A stretch of 64,000 nt of DNA from Saccharopolyspora aridisoli (GTDB lineage: Bacteria > Actinomycetota > Actinomycetes > Mycobacteriales > Pseudonocardiaceae): NCBI RefSeq assembly GCF_004348445.1, contig NZ_SMKV01000025.1, forward strand, positions 1 to 64,000, read 5' to 3'. The position numbers and the translations under genes were made by a program. Positions 26,685 to 34,546 of this stretch are shown in pieces (within the stretch, counting starts at the first letter, position 1; each line of letters begins with the position of its first letter). Under the pieces are notes generated by a model. That model was not told the origin of the DNA and searched no databases. It worked only from the letters and a program-made list of their open reading frames with translations.

Positions 26685-27236
26685 TCAGGCGACGGCGTTC
26701 TTGCCCGGCACCACCAGGGCGTACATGACCAGCACCGAAAGCGCGATCGAGGCGAGTTCCCAGAGCGGGAAGGCCGCCAGGAAGGTGAGGTGCCCGATCG
26801 CCGACAACCCGGCCAGGCCGATCCCGGTCATGCGTGCCCACCGCTGCCCGGCCAGGCAACCCGCACCGGCCAGCAGCTGCAGGAGTCCGAAGGCCAGCCA
26901 GATGTATCCCCACGCGCCGAAGTTGAACACCAGCAGCTCGCCACCGCCGACCACGAAGTAGTCGGGGCGGAACAGCGCCGTCAGCCCGGCGATGATGTTG
27001 AAAGCACCGGCCAGCACCAGCACCCAGCCACCGAAGGCAAGCCACCCCGCTCCACCAGCATCCGAACTGGCCCTGGACATCGCCCATTCCTGCCGCTGCC
27101 CGGCCGCCTGCTGCTGTTCACCCGTCTGCTGCGGCTCAGACGCCTGCCGCTGCTCGGGGGCCTGGCGCTGCTCGGATACCTGCCGTTCGGTCGGCCGTTC
27201 ACCGCCGGCCTGTTGTCCCGTGTTCGGACTGGACAT
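26685..27236 (-). CDS. DUF7144 family membrane protein
   Basis: A 183-residue protein. The first ~55 residues are a hydrophilic Gln/Glu-rich tail with repeating SEQRQAPEQRQASE-like units. Four membrane helices follow (about 64-82, 98-120, 125-145, 150-172), matching the actinobacterial DUF7144 pattern: GWLAFGGWVLVLAGAFNIIAGL and a GLLQLLAGAGCLAGQRWAR loop. Function unknown; the tail probably lies in the cytoplasm. ATG at 27236, with GGAGG in the upstream leader. The Gln-rich tail is longer than I would expect and may be variable. Confidence 0.78.
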   Translation of the reverse strand: MSSPNTGQQAGGERPTERQVSEQRQAPEQRQASEPQQTGEQQQAAGQRQEWAMSRASSDAGGAGWLAFGGWVLVLAGAFNIIAGLTALFRPDYFVVGGGELLVFNFGAWGYIWLAFGLLQLLAGAGCLAGQRWARMTGIGLAGLSAIGHLTFLAAFPLWELASIALSVLVMYALVVPGKNAVA

Positions 27237-27368
27237 TTCGAACGCCTCCTCCTTGCCGAGGTGGTTGTAGGGCCAGCATCACTCCGCTTACCCGGATCCG
27301 CAGTCTGACCAGGACTTTCGACCCGGTGCACAACATCATCGGGAGCGTTCGAGGCGCCATCTCGGCGA

Positions 27369-27770
27369 TCACGTCGCACTCCCCCGGATCTCCACCTGCG
27401 CGTGGCGGAAGAGGCCCTCCAACGCAGCGGCCACGGGCAGCGCCAGCATCGCGCCGAGCACACCGGCCAACGCACCTCCGACGAGGATCGCGACGAACAC
27501 CCCCAGCGAGCTGAGCTCGACGGTCCGGCGTAGACCCGCGGTGCGATCAGGCAGTCCCGATCGCCTGGGGATCACGAAGAGCAAGTCCCTGGCTCAGCGC
27601 CGCCAGCGAGGCGGGCGTCGCGCCGATCTGCGGAATCGTGTCCAGCAGCGCGACCGCCACGGCGAGCAACGGGGATGAGGCACACCACGACCAGGAAGAA
27701 CACGAACGACCGGCGCCGGCGCACAACGACACGACGAGCTGCCCGGTCACGTAGCGACAACGCGAAGACG
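27369..27770 (-). pseudogene. Broken AI-2E family transporter gene
   Basis: Pieces of the C-terminal half of an AI-2E/TqsA-type permease appear in order but in different frames: VTGQLVVSLCAGAG, a frame change, SFVFFLVVVCLIPVA, then LLAVAVALLDTIPQIGAT with a stop at the end of that segment, then RTVELSSLGVFVAILVGGALAGVLGAML and ALPVAAALEGLF. An internal part of the usual protein is missing and the N-terminal half is absent. It is a clear non-functional remnant. Its upstream end runs towards the tmRNA terminator. Confidence 0.85.
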
Positions 27771-27883
27771 ACCCCGTGCGGAGACCGGGCCGGGAACTTC
27801 ACGAAGGCGGGGAACGACGCCAAGAGCGGCCACCGCACCGTGGGGCCTGCGGCGGGCTCGGCCACCGCACCCAACACGACGGG

Positions 27884-27920
27884 GCGAGGTGGTTCGCGAG
27901 TCCCGCGAACACACCTCGCC
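27884..27920 (-). terminator. Hairpin after ssrA
   Basis: Long stem with a single bulge: GGCGAGGTG + GTTCGCG paired with CGCGAAC + CACCTCGCC, 5-base loop. It starts about ten bases beyond the tmRNA 3' end on the minus strand; no T-run. Confidence 0.75.
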
Positions 27921-27930
27921 CTGAGGTCCG

Positions 27931-28297
27931 TGGAGGTGCCGGGAATCGAACCCGGGTCCTCCGTCGCTTCACCAAGGCTTCTCCGTGCGCAGTCCGCTAT
28001 GCCTCTACTCGGCTCCACCGGTCACGCGAACCAGCCGGTGTGACGAGCCCAGTCGCTGTTCGATGTCCCGCTGGGTCCCGCGACCGAACCCAGCGGTGGA
28101 GCCTCCTAGCTGATGCCGGATTCCGGGACGGAGGCGTTCCCGGTCCGACAGAGTCGCTCCTCGCTCAGGCGGCGAGGGCGAACTCGCGCTGACTCTTGTC
28201 GGCGCTTATTTGTTTGCGGCGACGCTCACGGTGGTCTCCCGCCTGCACCGGCACGCTTCCCAAGGATCAACGTACGGAGTCGAAACCGTTCACCCCC
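27931..28297 (-). ncRNA. ssrA: Transfer-messenger RNA (tmRNA)
   Basis: A 367-nt tmRNA that with SmpB rescues stalled ribosomes and tags their products for proteolysis. The 5' end GGGGGTG pairs with CACCTCC at the 3' end, including a G3:U70 pair for alanylation; the 5' half has the usual ACGGTTTCGAC and the 3' half a tRNA-like T-arm (CGGGTTCGATTCCCG). The tag frame (28203 to 28165) encodes ADKSQREFALAA then TGA. The resume codon GCC follows TAAGC, like the UAGUC-type signal before the resume codon elsewhere. It lies two genes downstream of smpB. Confidence 0.95.
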
Positions 28298-28382
28298 ATG
28301 TCCATGCTCCACTTGCCACCGGTTTTCGAACCGGTGTCCAACAGGATAACGCCTCGGGCCCAGGCGATCATTCCCACATCCC

Positions 28383-29285
28383 TCATACCGTCAACCCCAG
28401 CAGCTTCGCCGGTGTGTCGTGCAGCACCGCGCGCAGGAAGGGCTTGCCGAGTCGCGGGTCACCACCTGCCCAATCGGCGATGGCCGCGAGCTGGTCGGCG
28501 TACTGGTACGGGATGTTCGGGTAGTCGGTGCCCAGCACGATCCGGTCGGGGCGCGCGGCGATCCGGGCCGCCCAGTCCTTCGGCAGCGGCGCGATCTTCT
28601 CGCTGAACGCCACGCCGACCATGGTCGTGTCCAGGTGCACCCGCGGATAGCGCTCCACCAGGTTCAACGCCGCGAGGTAGTCGGGCATTCCGGCGTGCGC
28701 GAGCACCGCGGTCAGCCTCGGGTGCCTGCGCAGGACGCCCTCGAACACGTCCAGCCCGGTGTAGGCACCGGGGATCGGACCGTTCCCGCAGTGCACGACG
28801 ACCGGCACGCCGGTCTCGCCGAGCAGGCCCCACGCCTGGTCCAGCAACGGGTCGCGCGGATCGAACGAACCCACCTGGACGTGCATCTTCACGCAGCGGG
28901 CACCCGCGTCCAGCGCGCGAGCGAGGTAGTCGCCCACCCCGGGTTCGGGGTAGATGGTGGCGGTCGGAACCGCGTCCGGCGTGCGCTGGGCGAAATCGAG
29001 AACCCAGTCGTTGAGCCACTCGGCCATCGCGGGCTTGTGCGCGTAGACGAGCGGGGCGAACGCCCGCAGTCCGAACTCGCGCAGCAGCCGCACCCGGGTG
29101 GACTCGTCGTGCCGGTAGAAGATGTCCCACCGCATCCCGTAGTGCTCGGAGGCGTTGTCGAAGTACGCCCACACCTTGTCCAGCACGTTCGGCGGCAGGA
29201 AGTGGGTGTGGAGGTCGACCAGACCCGGCAAGCCGAGTTCGTCCAGCCAAGCGGGAATTCGGTTGTCGTCGTGCGGTGCCGTCAA
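28383..29285 (-). CDS. Amidohydrolase (metal-dependent TIM-barrel hydrolase)
   Basis: A ~300-residue cytoplasmic enzyme of the amidohydrolase superfamily. It has the strand-1 metal motif LVDLHTHF (His-x-His), a conserved CVKMHVQVGSFDPRD segment, VPVVVHCGNGP and LTAVLAHAG with further metal ligands, and RIVLGTDYPN with the catalytic Asp. This arrangement resembles the ACMSD/decarboxylase-like subgroup (Amidohydro_2). The substrate is unknown. The start is uncertain: TTG at 29285, just after the smpB stop, is assumed; no ATG lies near the homology start. Close coupling to smpB suggests co-transcription, not shared function. Confidence 0.82.
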   Translation of the reverse strand: MTAPHDDNRIPAWLDELGLPGLVDLHTHFLPPNVLDKVWAYFDNASEHYGMRWDIFYRHDESTRVRLLREFGLRAFAPLVYAHKPAMAEWLNDWVLDFAQRTPDAVPTATIYPEPGVGDYLARALDAGARCVKMHVQVGSFDPRDPLLDQAWGLLGETGVPVVVHCGNGPIPGAYTGLDVFEGVLRRHPRLTAVLAHAGMPDYLAALNLVERYPRVHLDTTMVGVAFSEKIAPLPKDWAARIAARPDRIVLGTDYPNIPYQYADQLAAIADWAGGDPRLGKPFLRAVLHDTPAKLLGLTV

Positions 29286-29286
29286 G

Positions 29287-29763
29287 TCAGCGCCGGCCCT
29301 TTCGCGCGCGCCCGATGGCGCGCTGGATCTCGCGTTCCACATCGCGCTTGGCGATGTCCTGACGCTTGTCGTGCGCCTTCTTGCCTCGCGCCAGGGCGAG
29401 CTCGACCTTGGCCTTGCCGTCGCTGAAGTACAGCGACATCGGCACCAGGCTCAGACCGCTCTCCTTGATCTTGCCGACCAACCGCTCGATCTCGTGCCGG
29501 TGCAGCAGGAGCTTGCGGGAGCGCCGCGGTTCGTGGTTGGTCCACGTCCCCTCGGTGTACTCGGGGATGTGGACGTTGCGCAGCCAGACCTCGCCGTCGT
29601 CCACAGTGGCGAAGCCGTCGACGAGCTGCGCCTTGCCCTGGCGCAGGCTCTTGACCTCGGTACCGGTCAGCGCGATGCCGGCCTCGTAGACGTCGAGCAC
29701 CGACCAGTCATGCCGCGCCTTGCGGTTCTGCGAGATGACCTTGCGGCCGCGTTCCTTCACCAT
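29287..29763 (-). CDS. smpB: SsrA-binding protein SmpB
   Basis: A 158-residue RNA-binding protein that brings tmRNA to stalled ribosomes. It has the family's beta-barrel: [40 protein letters not shown], a central [15 protein letters not shown], and the basic C-terminal tail [19 protein letters not shown], which enters the decoding site. Length is normal. ATG at 29763. It follows ftsX on the same strand after a hairpin, and ssrA lies about 1 kb downstream, the usual physical association of smpB and ssrA. Confidence 0.97.
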   Translation of the reverse strand: MVKERGRKVISQNRKARHDWSVLDVYEAGIALTGTEVKSLRQGKAQLVDGFATVDDGEVWLRNVHIPEYTEGTWTNHEPRRSRKLLLHRHEIERLVGKIKESGLSLVPMSLYFSDGKAKVELALARGKKAHDKRQDIAKRDVEREIQRAIGRARKGRR

Positions 29764-29803
29764 GCGAACAACTCTAGTCCTCGTGTCACCCGGTTAGACC
29801 GAA

Positions 29804-29834
29804 CTCGGCGGCCCCTCCAGCAGGGACCGCCGAG
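29804..29834 (-). terminator. Hairpin between ftsX and smpB
   Basis: Stem CTCGGCGG/CCGCCGAG plus inner pairing CCCCT/AGGGA, loop of about five bases, eight bases beyond the ftsX stop. No T-run; read-through into smpB may occur. Confidence 0.6.
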
Positions 29835-29841
29835 CACCAGG

Positions 29842-30744
29842 TTACAGCCGCACGTACAGGCGGAGCGTGACGTAACCGGTGACCGCGGAGATCACCGCGG
29901 AGACCAGCAGCAGGATCGGCGAGATCAGCGCGATGTCGCCCCATTCGACGGCCGGGATGATGCCGGTGCCCAGCACCGGCCCCATGACCCGGTCGATGAA
30001 CGCCGCCTTCGCGATCAGCAGACCGCCGATCGCCAGCACCGCACCGATCAGACCCGACACCATCGCTTCCAGGAGGAACGGCAGCTGCGTGTACCAGCGG
30101 GTCGCGCCCACCAGGCGCATGATGCCGGTCTCCGTGCGGCGGGTGAACGCCGAGAGCTGAATGGTGTTGGAGATCAGCAGCAACGCGGCCAACGCCTGCA
30201 CCAGCGCGATCGAGAACGTCGCGTTGCGGACGCCGTTGAGGATGTCGAACAACCGGTCCAGGTACTCCGCCTGGTCGACGACGCTGTCCACGCCCGGCTT
30301 GCTGGCGAACTCGGCCTGGATCTGCGGGAAGCGCTCCGGGTCGGTGAGCTTCACGCGCAGCGAGGCCGGCATCGCCTCGGCGCGGGCGACGTCCTTGAGC
30401 TCCGGCTGCGACTCGAAGACCTTGTTGAAGCTGGCGAACGCCTGCTCCCGGTTCTCGTACTTGACCGACTGGACGCCCTCGGCATTCTTGAGCGCCGACT
30501 TGACCGAGGCGCAGGGCTGCTGGCTGCAGTCGGTGTCATTGGCGCTGACGTCGTCGGTCATGAACACCACGACCTCGACGCGGTCCTGGTAGGTGTCCTG
30601 CATCTTGTCGATGAGCCGGACCACCAGCAGACCGCCACCGAGCAGACCCACCGAGATGGCGGTCGTCAGGATCATCGCGATGGTCATCGTCACGTTGCGC
30701 CGAAGGCCGTTGACGACCTCGCTGAATACGAAGCTCGCACGCAT
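29842..30744 (-). CDS. ftsX: Cell division protein FtsX
   Basis: A 300-residue membrane subunit of the FtsEX complex, which relays ATP-driven conformational change across the membrane to cell-wall hydrolases at the septum. It has one N-terminal membrane helix (about 21-45), a large extracellular domain (about 50-170) with a Cys pair (DCSQQPC) characteristic of actinobacterial FtsX, and three C-terminal helices in the FtsX permease domain. The ATG at 30744 follows AGGAAAG at nine bases. It is 75 bases downstream of ftsE in the same operon. Confidence 0.96.
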   Translation of the reverse strand: MRASFVFSEVVNGLRRNVTMTIAMILTTAISVGLLGGGLLVVRLIDKMQDTYQDRVEVVVFMTDDVSANDTDCSQQPCASVKSALKNAEGVQSVKYENREQAFASFNKVFESQPELKDVARAEAMPASLRVKLTDPERFPQIQAEFASKPGVDSVVDQAEYLDRLFDILNGVRNATFSIALVQALAALLLISNTIQLSAFTRRTETGIMRLVGATRWYTQLPFLLEAMVSGLIGAVLAIGGLLIAKAAFIDRVMGPVLGTGIIPAVEWGDIALISPILLLVSAVISAVTGYVTLRLYVRL

Positions 30745-30819
30745 CTTGGGTCAGCTTTCCTGCCGTTCGGGGGTGTGTGTCCTCGGGTGCACGGGCCGGG
30801 CGATCGGGGTCGCGCCGGA

Positions 30820-31509
30820 TCAGCGGCCGACGCCGTACACGCCACGGGCGTCGTCGCGGATGACCCGGCCGAGGCTGAGCTCCACGACGCGACGGCGCAT
30901 CGAGTCGACGATGCCGTGGTCGTGCGTGGCCATCACGACGGTGGTGCCGGTGCGGTTGATCCGCTCCAGCAGCAGCATGATGTCCTGGCTCGTGTCGGGG
31001 TCCAGGTTTCCCGTCGGCTCATCGCACAGCAGCACCAGCGGCCGGTTGACGAAGGCGCGCGCGATGGCGACGCGCTGCTGCTCACCACCGGAGAGCTCGT
31101 TGGGCATCCGGTCGGCCTTGCCGTCGAGTCCCACCAGCTGCAGCACCTGCGGGACCACGCGCTGGATGTCGGCGCGCGGCTTGCCGATGACCTCCAACGC
31201 GAACGCGACGTTCTCGGCCACGGTCTTGTTGTTCAGCAGCCGGAAGTCCTGGAAGACGCATCCGATGCGCTGACGCAACCGGGGCACCCGGCGGCGGGGC
31301 AGCTTCGCGACGTTCCAGTCCGCGACGAAGACCCGGCCACGGCTGGGCACATCCTCGCGCAGCAGGAGGCGCATGAACGTCGACTTACCGGAGCCCGATG
31401 GCCCGATGAGGAACACGAACTCGCCCTTGTCGATGCCCACAGAGACATCGTCGAGAGCGGGCCGGGTCGACGTCTTGTACGTCTTGGACACGTGCTCAAG
31501 GCGGATCAC
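30820..31509 (-). CDS. ftsE: Cell division ATP-binding protein FtsE
   Basis: A 229-residue ABC-type ATPase, partner of FtsX at the division septum. It shows Walker [10 protein letters not shown], the Q-loop VFQDFRLL, the signature [16 protein letters not shown], Walker [14 protein letters not shown] and the switch His in MATHDHG. GTG at 31509 ([12 protein letters not shown]) is chosen since homology begins there; a longer frame to 31548 is not conserved. It lies about 100 bases downstream of prfB and leads the ftsE-ftsX pair, an order common in actinobacteria. Confidence 0.96.
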   Translation of the reverse strand: MIRLEHVSKTYKTSTRPALDDVSVGIDKGEFVFLIGPSGSGKSTFMRLLLREDVPSRGRVFVADWNVAKLPRRRVPRLRQRIGCVFQDFRLLNNKTVAENVAFALEVIGKPRADIQRVVPQVLQLVGLDGKADRMPNELSGGEQQRVAIARAFVNRPLVLLCDEPTGNLDPDTSQDIMLLLERINRTGTTVVMATHDHGIVDSMRRRVVELSLGRVIRDDARGVYGVGR

Positions 31510-31611
31510 GGCCGGGAGTTTACCCCCGCCCGATAGGGCGACCCGCACTCACCCACAGAGGTGGCCGCACCAGCTATGACCAGGGGTTTCAACAGACGCG
31601 CTGGGCGTCGA

Positions 31612-32718
31612 TCAGGCCACGCTCTGCTGCTGGCGACGCCAGCGGATCCCGGCTTCCAGGAAACCGTCGATGTCGCCGTCGAGAACCGCGTCGGGATTGC
31701 CCACCTCGTGCTCGGTCCGCAGGTCCTTGACCATCTGGTACGGGTGCAGCACGTAGGAGCGCATCTGGTTGCCCCAGCTGGAGCCGCCGTCCTTGAGGGC
31801 GTCGAGCTCGGCGCGCTCCTCCTCCTTCTTCCGGGCCAGCAGCTTGGACTGGAGCACGCGCATCGCGGCGGCCTTGTTCTGCAGCTGCGACTTCTCGTTC
31901 TGGCAGGACACCACCACGCCGGTCGGGATGTGCGTGATGCGCACGGCCGAGTCGGTGGTGTTCACGCTCTGCCCACCGGGACCGGAGGAGCGGAAGACGT
32001 CGACGCGGATGTCCTTCTCCGGGATCTCGACGTGGTCGGTCTCCTCGACGACCGGCAGCACCTCGACACCGGCGAAGGAGGTCTGGCGGCGGCCCTGGTT
32101 GTCGAACGGCGAGATCCGCACCAGGCGGTGCGTGCCCTGCTCGATGGACAGGGTGCCGTAGGCGTAGGGCGCGTTGACCCGGAACGTCGCCGACTTCAGG
32201 CCGGCCTCTTCGGCGTAGGAGGTGTCGTAGACCTCGGCCGGGTAGGAGTGCCGCTCGGCCCAGCGCAGGTACATGCGCATCAGCATCTCGGCGAAGTCGG
32301 CGGCGTCGACGCCACCGGCCTCCGCGCGGATGGTGACCACTGCTTCGCGCTGGTCGTACTCGCCGGAGAGCAGGGTCCGGACCTCCAGGCTTTCGAGGTC
32401 CTTGGCGAGGCGGTCGCGCTCCTCGTCGGCCTCGGCCAGACCGGAGCTGTCGCCCTCGTCCTCGCTGAGCTCGTAGAGGACTTCGAGGTCCTCGACGCGC
32501 TGGCGGAGCTCGGAGATGCGGCGCAGGTCGGCCTGCCGGTGCACGAGGCGGCTGCTGACGCGCTGCGCGTTGTCGACGTCGTCCCAGAGATCGGGCTTGG
32601 CCGCCTCCTGCTCCAGCTCGGAGATCTCCGCGCGGAGGGCGTCGAGATCCATCACGCTCTCGATACCTTCGAGCGTGTTGGACAGTTCCTTGAGGGAGGC
32701 CGCGACGTCGGGATTCAC
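31612..32718 (-). CDS. prfB: Peptide chain release factor 2
   Basis: A 368-residue class I release factor that reads UGA and UAA and triggers peptide hydrolysis. The stop-codon-reading SPF tripeptide (RISPFDNQ) and the universal GGQ ([17 protein letters not shown]) are both present. Unlike the E. coli gene there is no internal UGA or programmed frameshift: the frame is open from the GTG at 32718 across the N-terminal coiled domain. It precedes ftsE on the same strand. Length is normal. Confidence 0.97.
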   Translation of the reverse strand: MNPDVAASLKELSNTLEGIESVMDLDALRAEISELEQEAAKPDLWDDVDNAQRVSSRLVHRQADLRRISELRQRVEDLEVLYELSEDEGDSSGLAEADEERDRLAKDLESLEVRTLLSGEYDQREAVVTIRAEAGGVDAADFAEMLMRMYLRWAERHSYPAEVYDTSYAEEAGLKSATFRVNAPYAYGTLSIEQGTHRLVRISPFDNQGRRQTSFAGVEVLPVVEETDHVEIPEKDIRVDVFRSSGPGGQSVNTTDSAVRITHIPTGVVVSCQNEKSQLQNKAAAMRVLQSKLLARKKEEERAELDALKDGGSSWGNQMRSYVLHPYQMVKDLRTEHEVGNPDAVLDGDIDGFLEAGIRWRRQQQSVA

Positions 32719-32796
32719 AGTGCTCAGGGTACTTCACCGACAACCGGCCGCCCACGAGGACGGCACTGATCGCCTTTCTCCTGCGGGCGAACGCGA

Positions 32797-32832
32797 ACAA
32801 CGGCTGCGCCGATCGAGCGGCGCAGCCGTTGT
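32797..32832. terminator. Hairpin between the PadR-like gene and prfB
   Basis: Perfect 14-base arms (32797-32810 with 32819-32832) and an 8-base loop, 20 bases beyond the PadR-like stop on the minus strand. It separates that gene from prfB. Confidence 0.8.
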
Positions 32833-32851
32833 CCTCGAGCGGATCCGGGCG

Positions 32852-33349
32852 TCAATCGGGGATCGAATCGAGGAGCTTGTTGATCGCCCGGTTGTAGGCG
32901 ACGGTGAAGTCCGCTGCGGCCTTCTCGTAGGCGTCACCCGCCGTCTTGGCAGCGTTGCGGGCCTCGTCCATCTTCACCGCGGTCTGCGCGCGGGCGGACT
33001 CGACGAGCGCGGCGCGCTGACGCGGGGTGAGGGTGCCGGAGTAGACCAGCTTGAGGATCAGCGGGCTGCGGACGTTGTCAGGCCCGGGCGCAGTGTTCAG
33101 CCATGACTTGAAGGCCTTCTTCCCGGCCGCCGTGATCGCGTACTGCTGGCTGGAGCGCGGCCCCTGCTTGCCGAGGCGCAGCAGACCGTCCTCGGTCAGC
33201 GCGGGCAGCTCGCGGTACACCTGGCTGCGGGTGACGCTGAAGAACCCGGCGAAGCGCTCGGTGGCCGCGGCGACCAGCTGGCCACCAGTCTTCGGCCCTT
33301 CGTGCAGTAGTCCCAACAGGGCAGCGGATGTCGCATTCAGCTCGCTCAC
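32852..33349 (-). CDS. PadR-like transcriptional regulator
   Basis: A 165-residue winged helix-turn-helix protein of the PadR type: ATSAALLGLLHEGPKTGGQLV, then SVTRSQVYRELPALTEDGLLRLG as the recognition and wing region, and a C-terminal helical pair (LVESARAQTAVKMDEARNAA) for dimerisation. GTG at 33349 begins the homology; a frame extension to 33445 covers promoter-like sequence and is rejected. Two direct repeats of CTGTCCACAGTGGT lie 30-65 bases upstream and may be its own operators. The targets and signal are unknown. Confidence 0.85.
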   Translation of the reverse strand: MSELNATSAALLGLLHEGPKTGGQLVAAATERFAGFFSVTRSQVYRELPALTEDGLLRLGKQGPRSSQQYAITAAGKKAFKSWLNTAPGPDNVRSPLILKLVYSGTLTPRQRAALVESARAQTAVKMDEARNAAKTAGDAYEKAAADFTVAYNRAINKLLDSIPD

Positions 33350-33378
33350 GACACCAACGGTGCCACGTCGCGACGGAG

Positions 33379-33414
33379 CTGTCCACAGTGGTCGGCGCTT
33401 CTGTCCACAGTGGT
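33379..33414. promoter_or_regulatory. Tandem 14-base repeats upstream of the PadR-like gene
   Basis: CTGTCCACAGTGGT occurs at 33379-33392 and 33401-33414, 22 bases apart (about two helical turns), each holding the palindrome CCACAGTGG. The position fits an autoregulatory operator. The core also occurs inside genes (about 29600, 48750), so it is not unique. Confidence 0.45.
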
Positions 33415-33706
33415 TGCACTTGACTGGTCCGAGTGGACGAACCATTCCGCCATTGGTTCCAGGCCGGAATTACCGGATTTTCGGCGTGCGGGGGCTCGAT
33501 GATCACAGATCCCACCCGAATGCAGCCCTCGTAGATGTACGCATTGCAACCGCGCGCCCGTCCATTCGCCTGTATGGGGGTTCTTGGCCGCGCAATGAGG
33601 TGCTATCACTTTCCGAAACTGCACAACTACAGGTGGTTACCCTCACGCTGCTGTTGGCCGCCGGGTCGCCGGCGGGCGCACGGCATGGAAAGCAGGAGGT
33701 TCGGGC

Positions 33707-33931
33707 GTGCATCGCAGTTGGTTGCGTACCAAGGTCAACGAGAGCAAGGAGAAGGTGGCCCAGAAGGTCACCGAACGAGCCAAGTCCATGGTCCCGGTGC
33801 AGCGCGGCGCCGAGACGGACACCTGCATGGTCTGCGGCCGCACCATGCGCCAAACGGCCGTGGTTCGAGGCGAGGGCAGGGTCTGCTCCCCCAGCTGCGC
33901 TCGCAAGTGGGCCGAAGGACTGAAGGACTGA
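33707..33931 (+). CDS. Small zinc-ribbon protein
   Basis: A 74-residue protein with a basic, helical N-terminus (about 1-35, rich in Lys and Glu) and a putative zinc-binding module: CMVCGRTMRQTAVVRG and VCSPSCARKW give four Cys ligands in a CxxC...CxxxC pattern. No family name is certain. GTG at 33707 follows AGGAGG at seven bases. A bidirectional terminator starts 14 bases beyond the stop and separates it from the convergent tRNA-fMet gene. Confidence 0.75.
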   Translation: MHRSWLRTKVNESKEKVAQKVTERAKSMVPVQRGAETDTCMVCGRTMRQTAVVRGEGRVCSPSCARKWAEGLKD

Positions 33932-33944
33932 AGGAAAAAGAAAA

Positions 33945-33968
33945 GTGCCTCCGGATGACCGGAGGCAC
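33945..33968. terminator. Intrinsic terminator of tRNA-fMet copy 1
   Basis: 10-base stem (GTGCCTCCGG / CCGGAGGCAC) with a 4-base loop, followed on the minus strand by TTTTCTTTTT. The + strand side is also T-rich, so it can serve the zinc-ribbon gene too. Confidence 0.9.
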
Positions 33969-33976
33969 TCTTCTCT

Positions 33977-34091
33977 AGTAGCGGGGACAGGATTTGAACC
34001 TGCGACCTCTGGGTTATGAGCCCAGCGAGCTACCGAACTGCTCCACCCCGCGCCGTCGGCTGAAGTTTCCAGCCGCTTCGTTCTGTTGTAA
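33977..34091 (-). repeat. Tandem duplicated tRNA-fMet transcription block, copy 1
   Basis: 115 bases identical to 34291-34405, covering the tRNA and a ~39-base 5' leader with a small hairpin (CGGCTG/CAGCCG at 34057-34075). Identity ends just beyond the predicted transcription start and two bases past the tRNA 3' end. Confidence 0.95.
33979..34052 (-). tRNA. Initiator tRNA-fMet (CAT), copy 1
   Basis: A 74-nt tRNA with anticodon CAT in a stem of three G:C pairs (GGG/CCC next to the loop) and no Watson-Crick pair at 1-72 (C1 against U72), the two hallmarks of an initiator. CCA is not encoded. The transcript-length block 33977-34091 is identical to the one at 34291-34405. Confidence 0.97.
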
Positions 34092-34096
34092 TGGGA

Positions 34097-34125
34097 ACTC
34101 TACACCCCCGGGAAAACACCCTTCA
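34097..34125 (-). promoter_or_regulatory. Predicted promoter of tRNA-fMet copy 1
   Basis: -10 TAGAGT (34097-34102) with only a weak -35 (about 34120-34126). Predicted start near 34090, at the edge of the identical block. Confidence 0.5.
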
Positions 34126-34253
34126 CACGGGGTCCCGAAACCGATCTTCCCAGCTCACGAGACCGGGACCAAGGGCCACGATCGACCTGGATGCAATCAC
34201 CGAAGCGCGGGCCCTACGGGGCTCGGCCACGTGAAGACATCGAGGAAGAGAAA

Positions 34254-34282
34254 AATCCCCCTCGGCGAAGCCAAGGGGGATT
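34254..34282 (-). terminator. Intrinsic terminator of tRNA-fMet copy 2
   Basis: 9-base stem AATCCCCCT/AGGGGGATT (34254-34262 with 34274-34282), followed on the minus strand by TTTCTCTTCC. Unrelated in sequence to the terminator of copy 1. Confidence 0.8.
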
Positions 34283-34290
34283 TCCTAACC

Positions 34291-34405
34291 AGTAGCGGGG
34301 ACAGGATTTGAACCTGCGACCTCTGGGTTATGAGCCCAGCGAGCTACCGAACTGCTCCACCCCGCGCCGTCGGCTGAAGTTTCCAGCCGCTTCGTTCTGT
34401 TGTAA
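34291..34405 (-). repeat. Tandem duplicated tRNA-fMet transcription block, copy 2
   Basis: 115 bases identical to 33977-34091. Sequences on both sides (promoter and terminator) differ completely between the two units. Confidence 0.95.
34293..34366 (-). tRNA. Initiator tRNA-fMet (CAT), copy 2
   Basis: Identical to the tRNA at 33979-34052, 314 bases away in the same orientation: same CAT anticodon, GGG/CCC anticodon stem and unpaired C1-U72. Has its own promoter and terminator. Confidence 0.97.
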
Positions 34406-34409
34406 CACC

Positions 34410-34438
34410 AGCTTACGGGCCGAGTCACGGCCGTTCAA
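34410..34438 (-). promoter_or_regulatory. Promoter of tRNA-fMet copy 2
   Basis: -35 TTGAAC (34433-34438), 17-base spacer, -10 TAAGCT (34410-34415). Predicted start near 34403, at the edge of the duplicated block. Confidence 0.65.
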
Positions 34439-34546
34439 TCCGGGGGTGGTTAAGCGTTTCGCACCCGCCCTGACCTGGCCTTCAAATGCGTCGGCGGGGC
34501 GGGAACCGCGCCGGTTCCCCACCCCGCCGACTTCCACACGGACGGC

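Noticed and set aside
27572..28018. Frame running from the tmRNA into the transporter remnant
   Set aside because: Includes the tmRNA 3' part; only the remnant section resembles protein.
31612..32718. Programmed frameshift in prfB
   Set aside because: The frame is open throughout; no internal UGA near the N-terminus.
33379..33414. DnaA boxes (TGTCCACA words) suggesting an origin
   Set aside because: Only two copies, no dnaA/dnaN genes and no box cluster.
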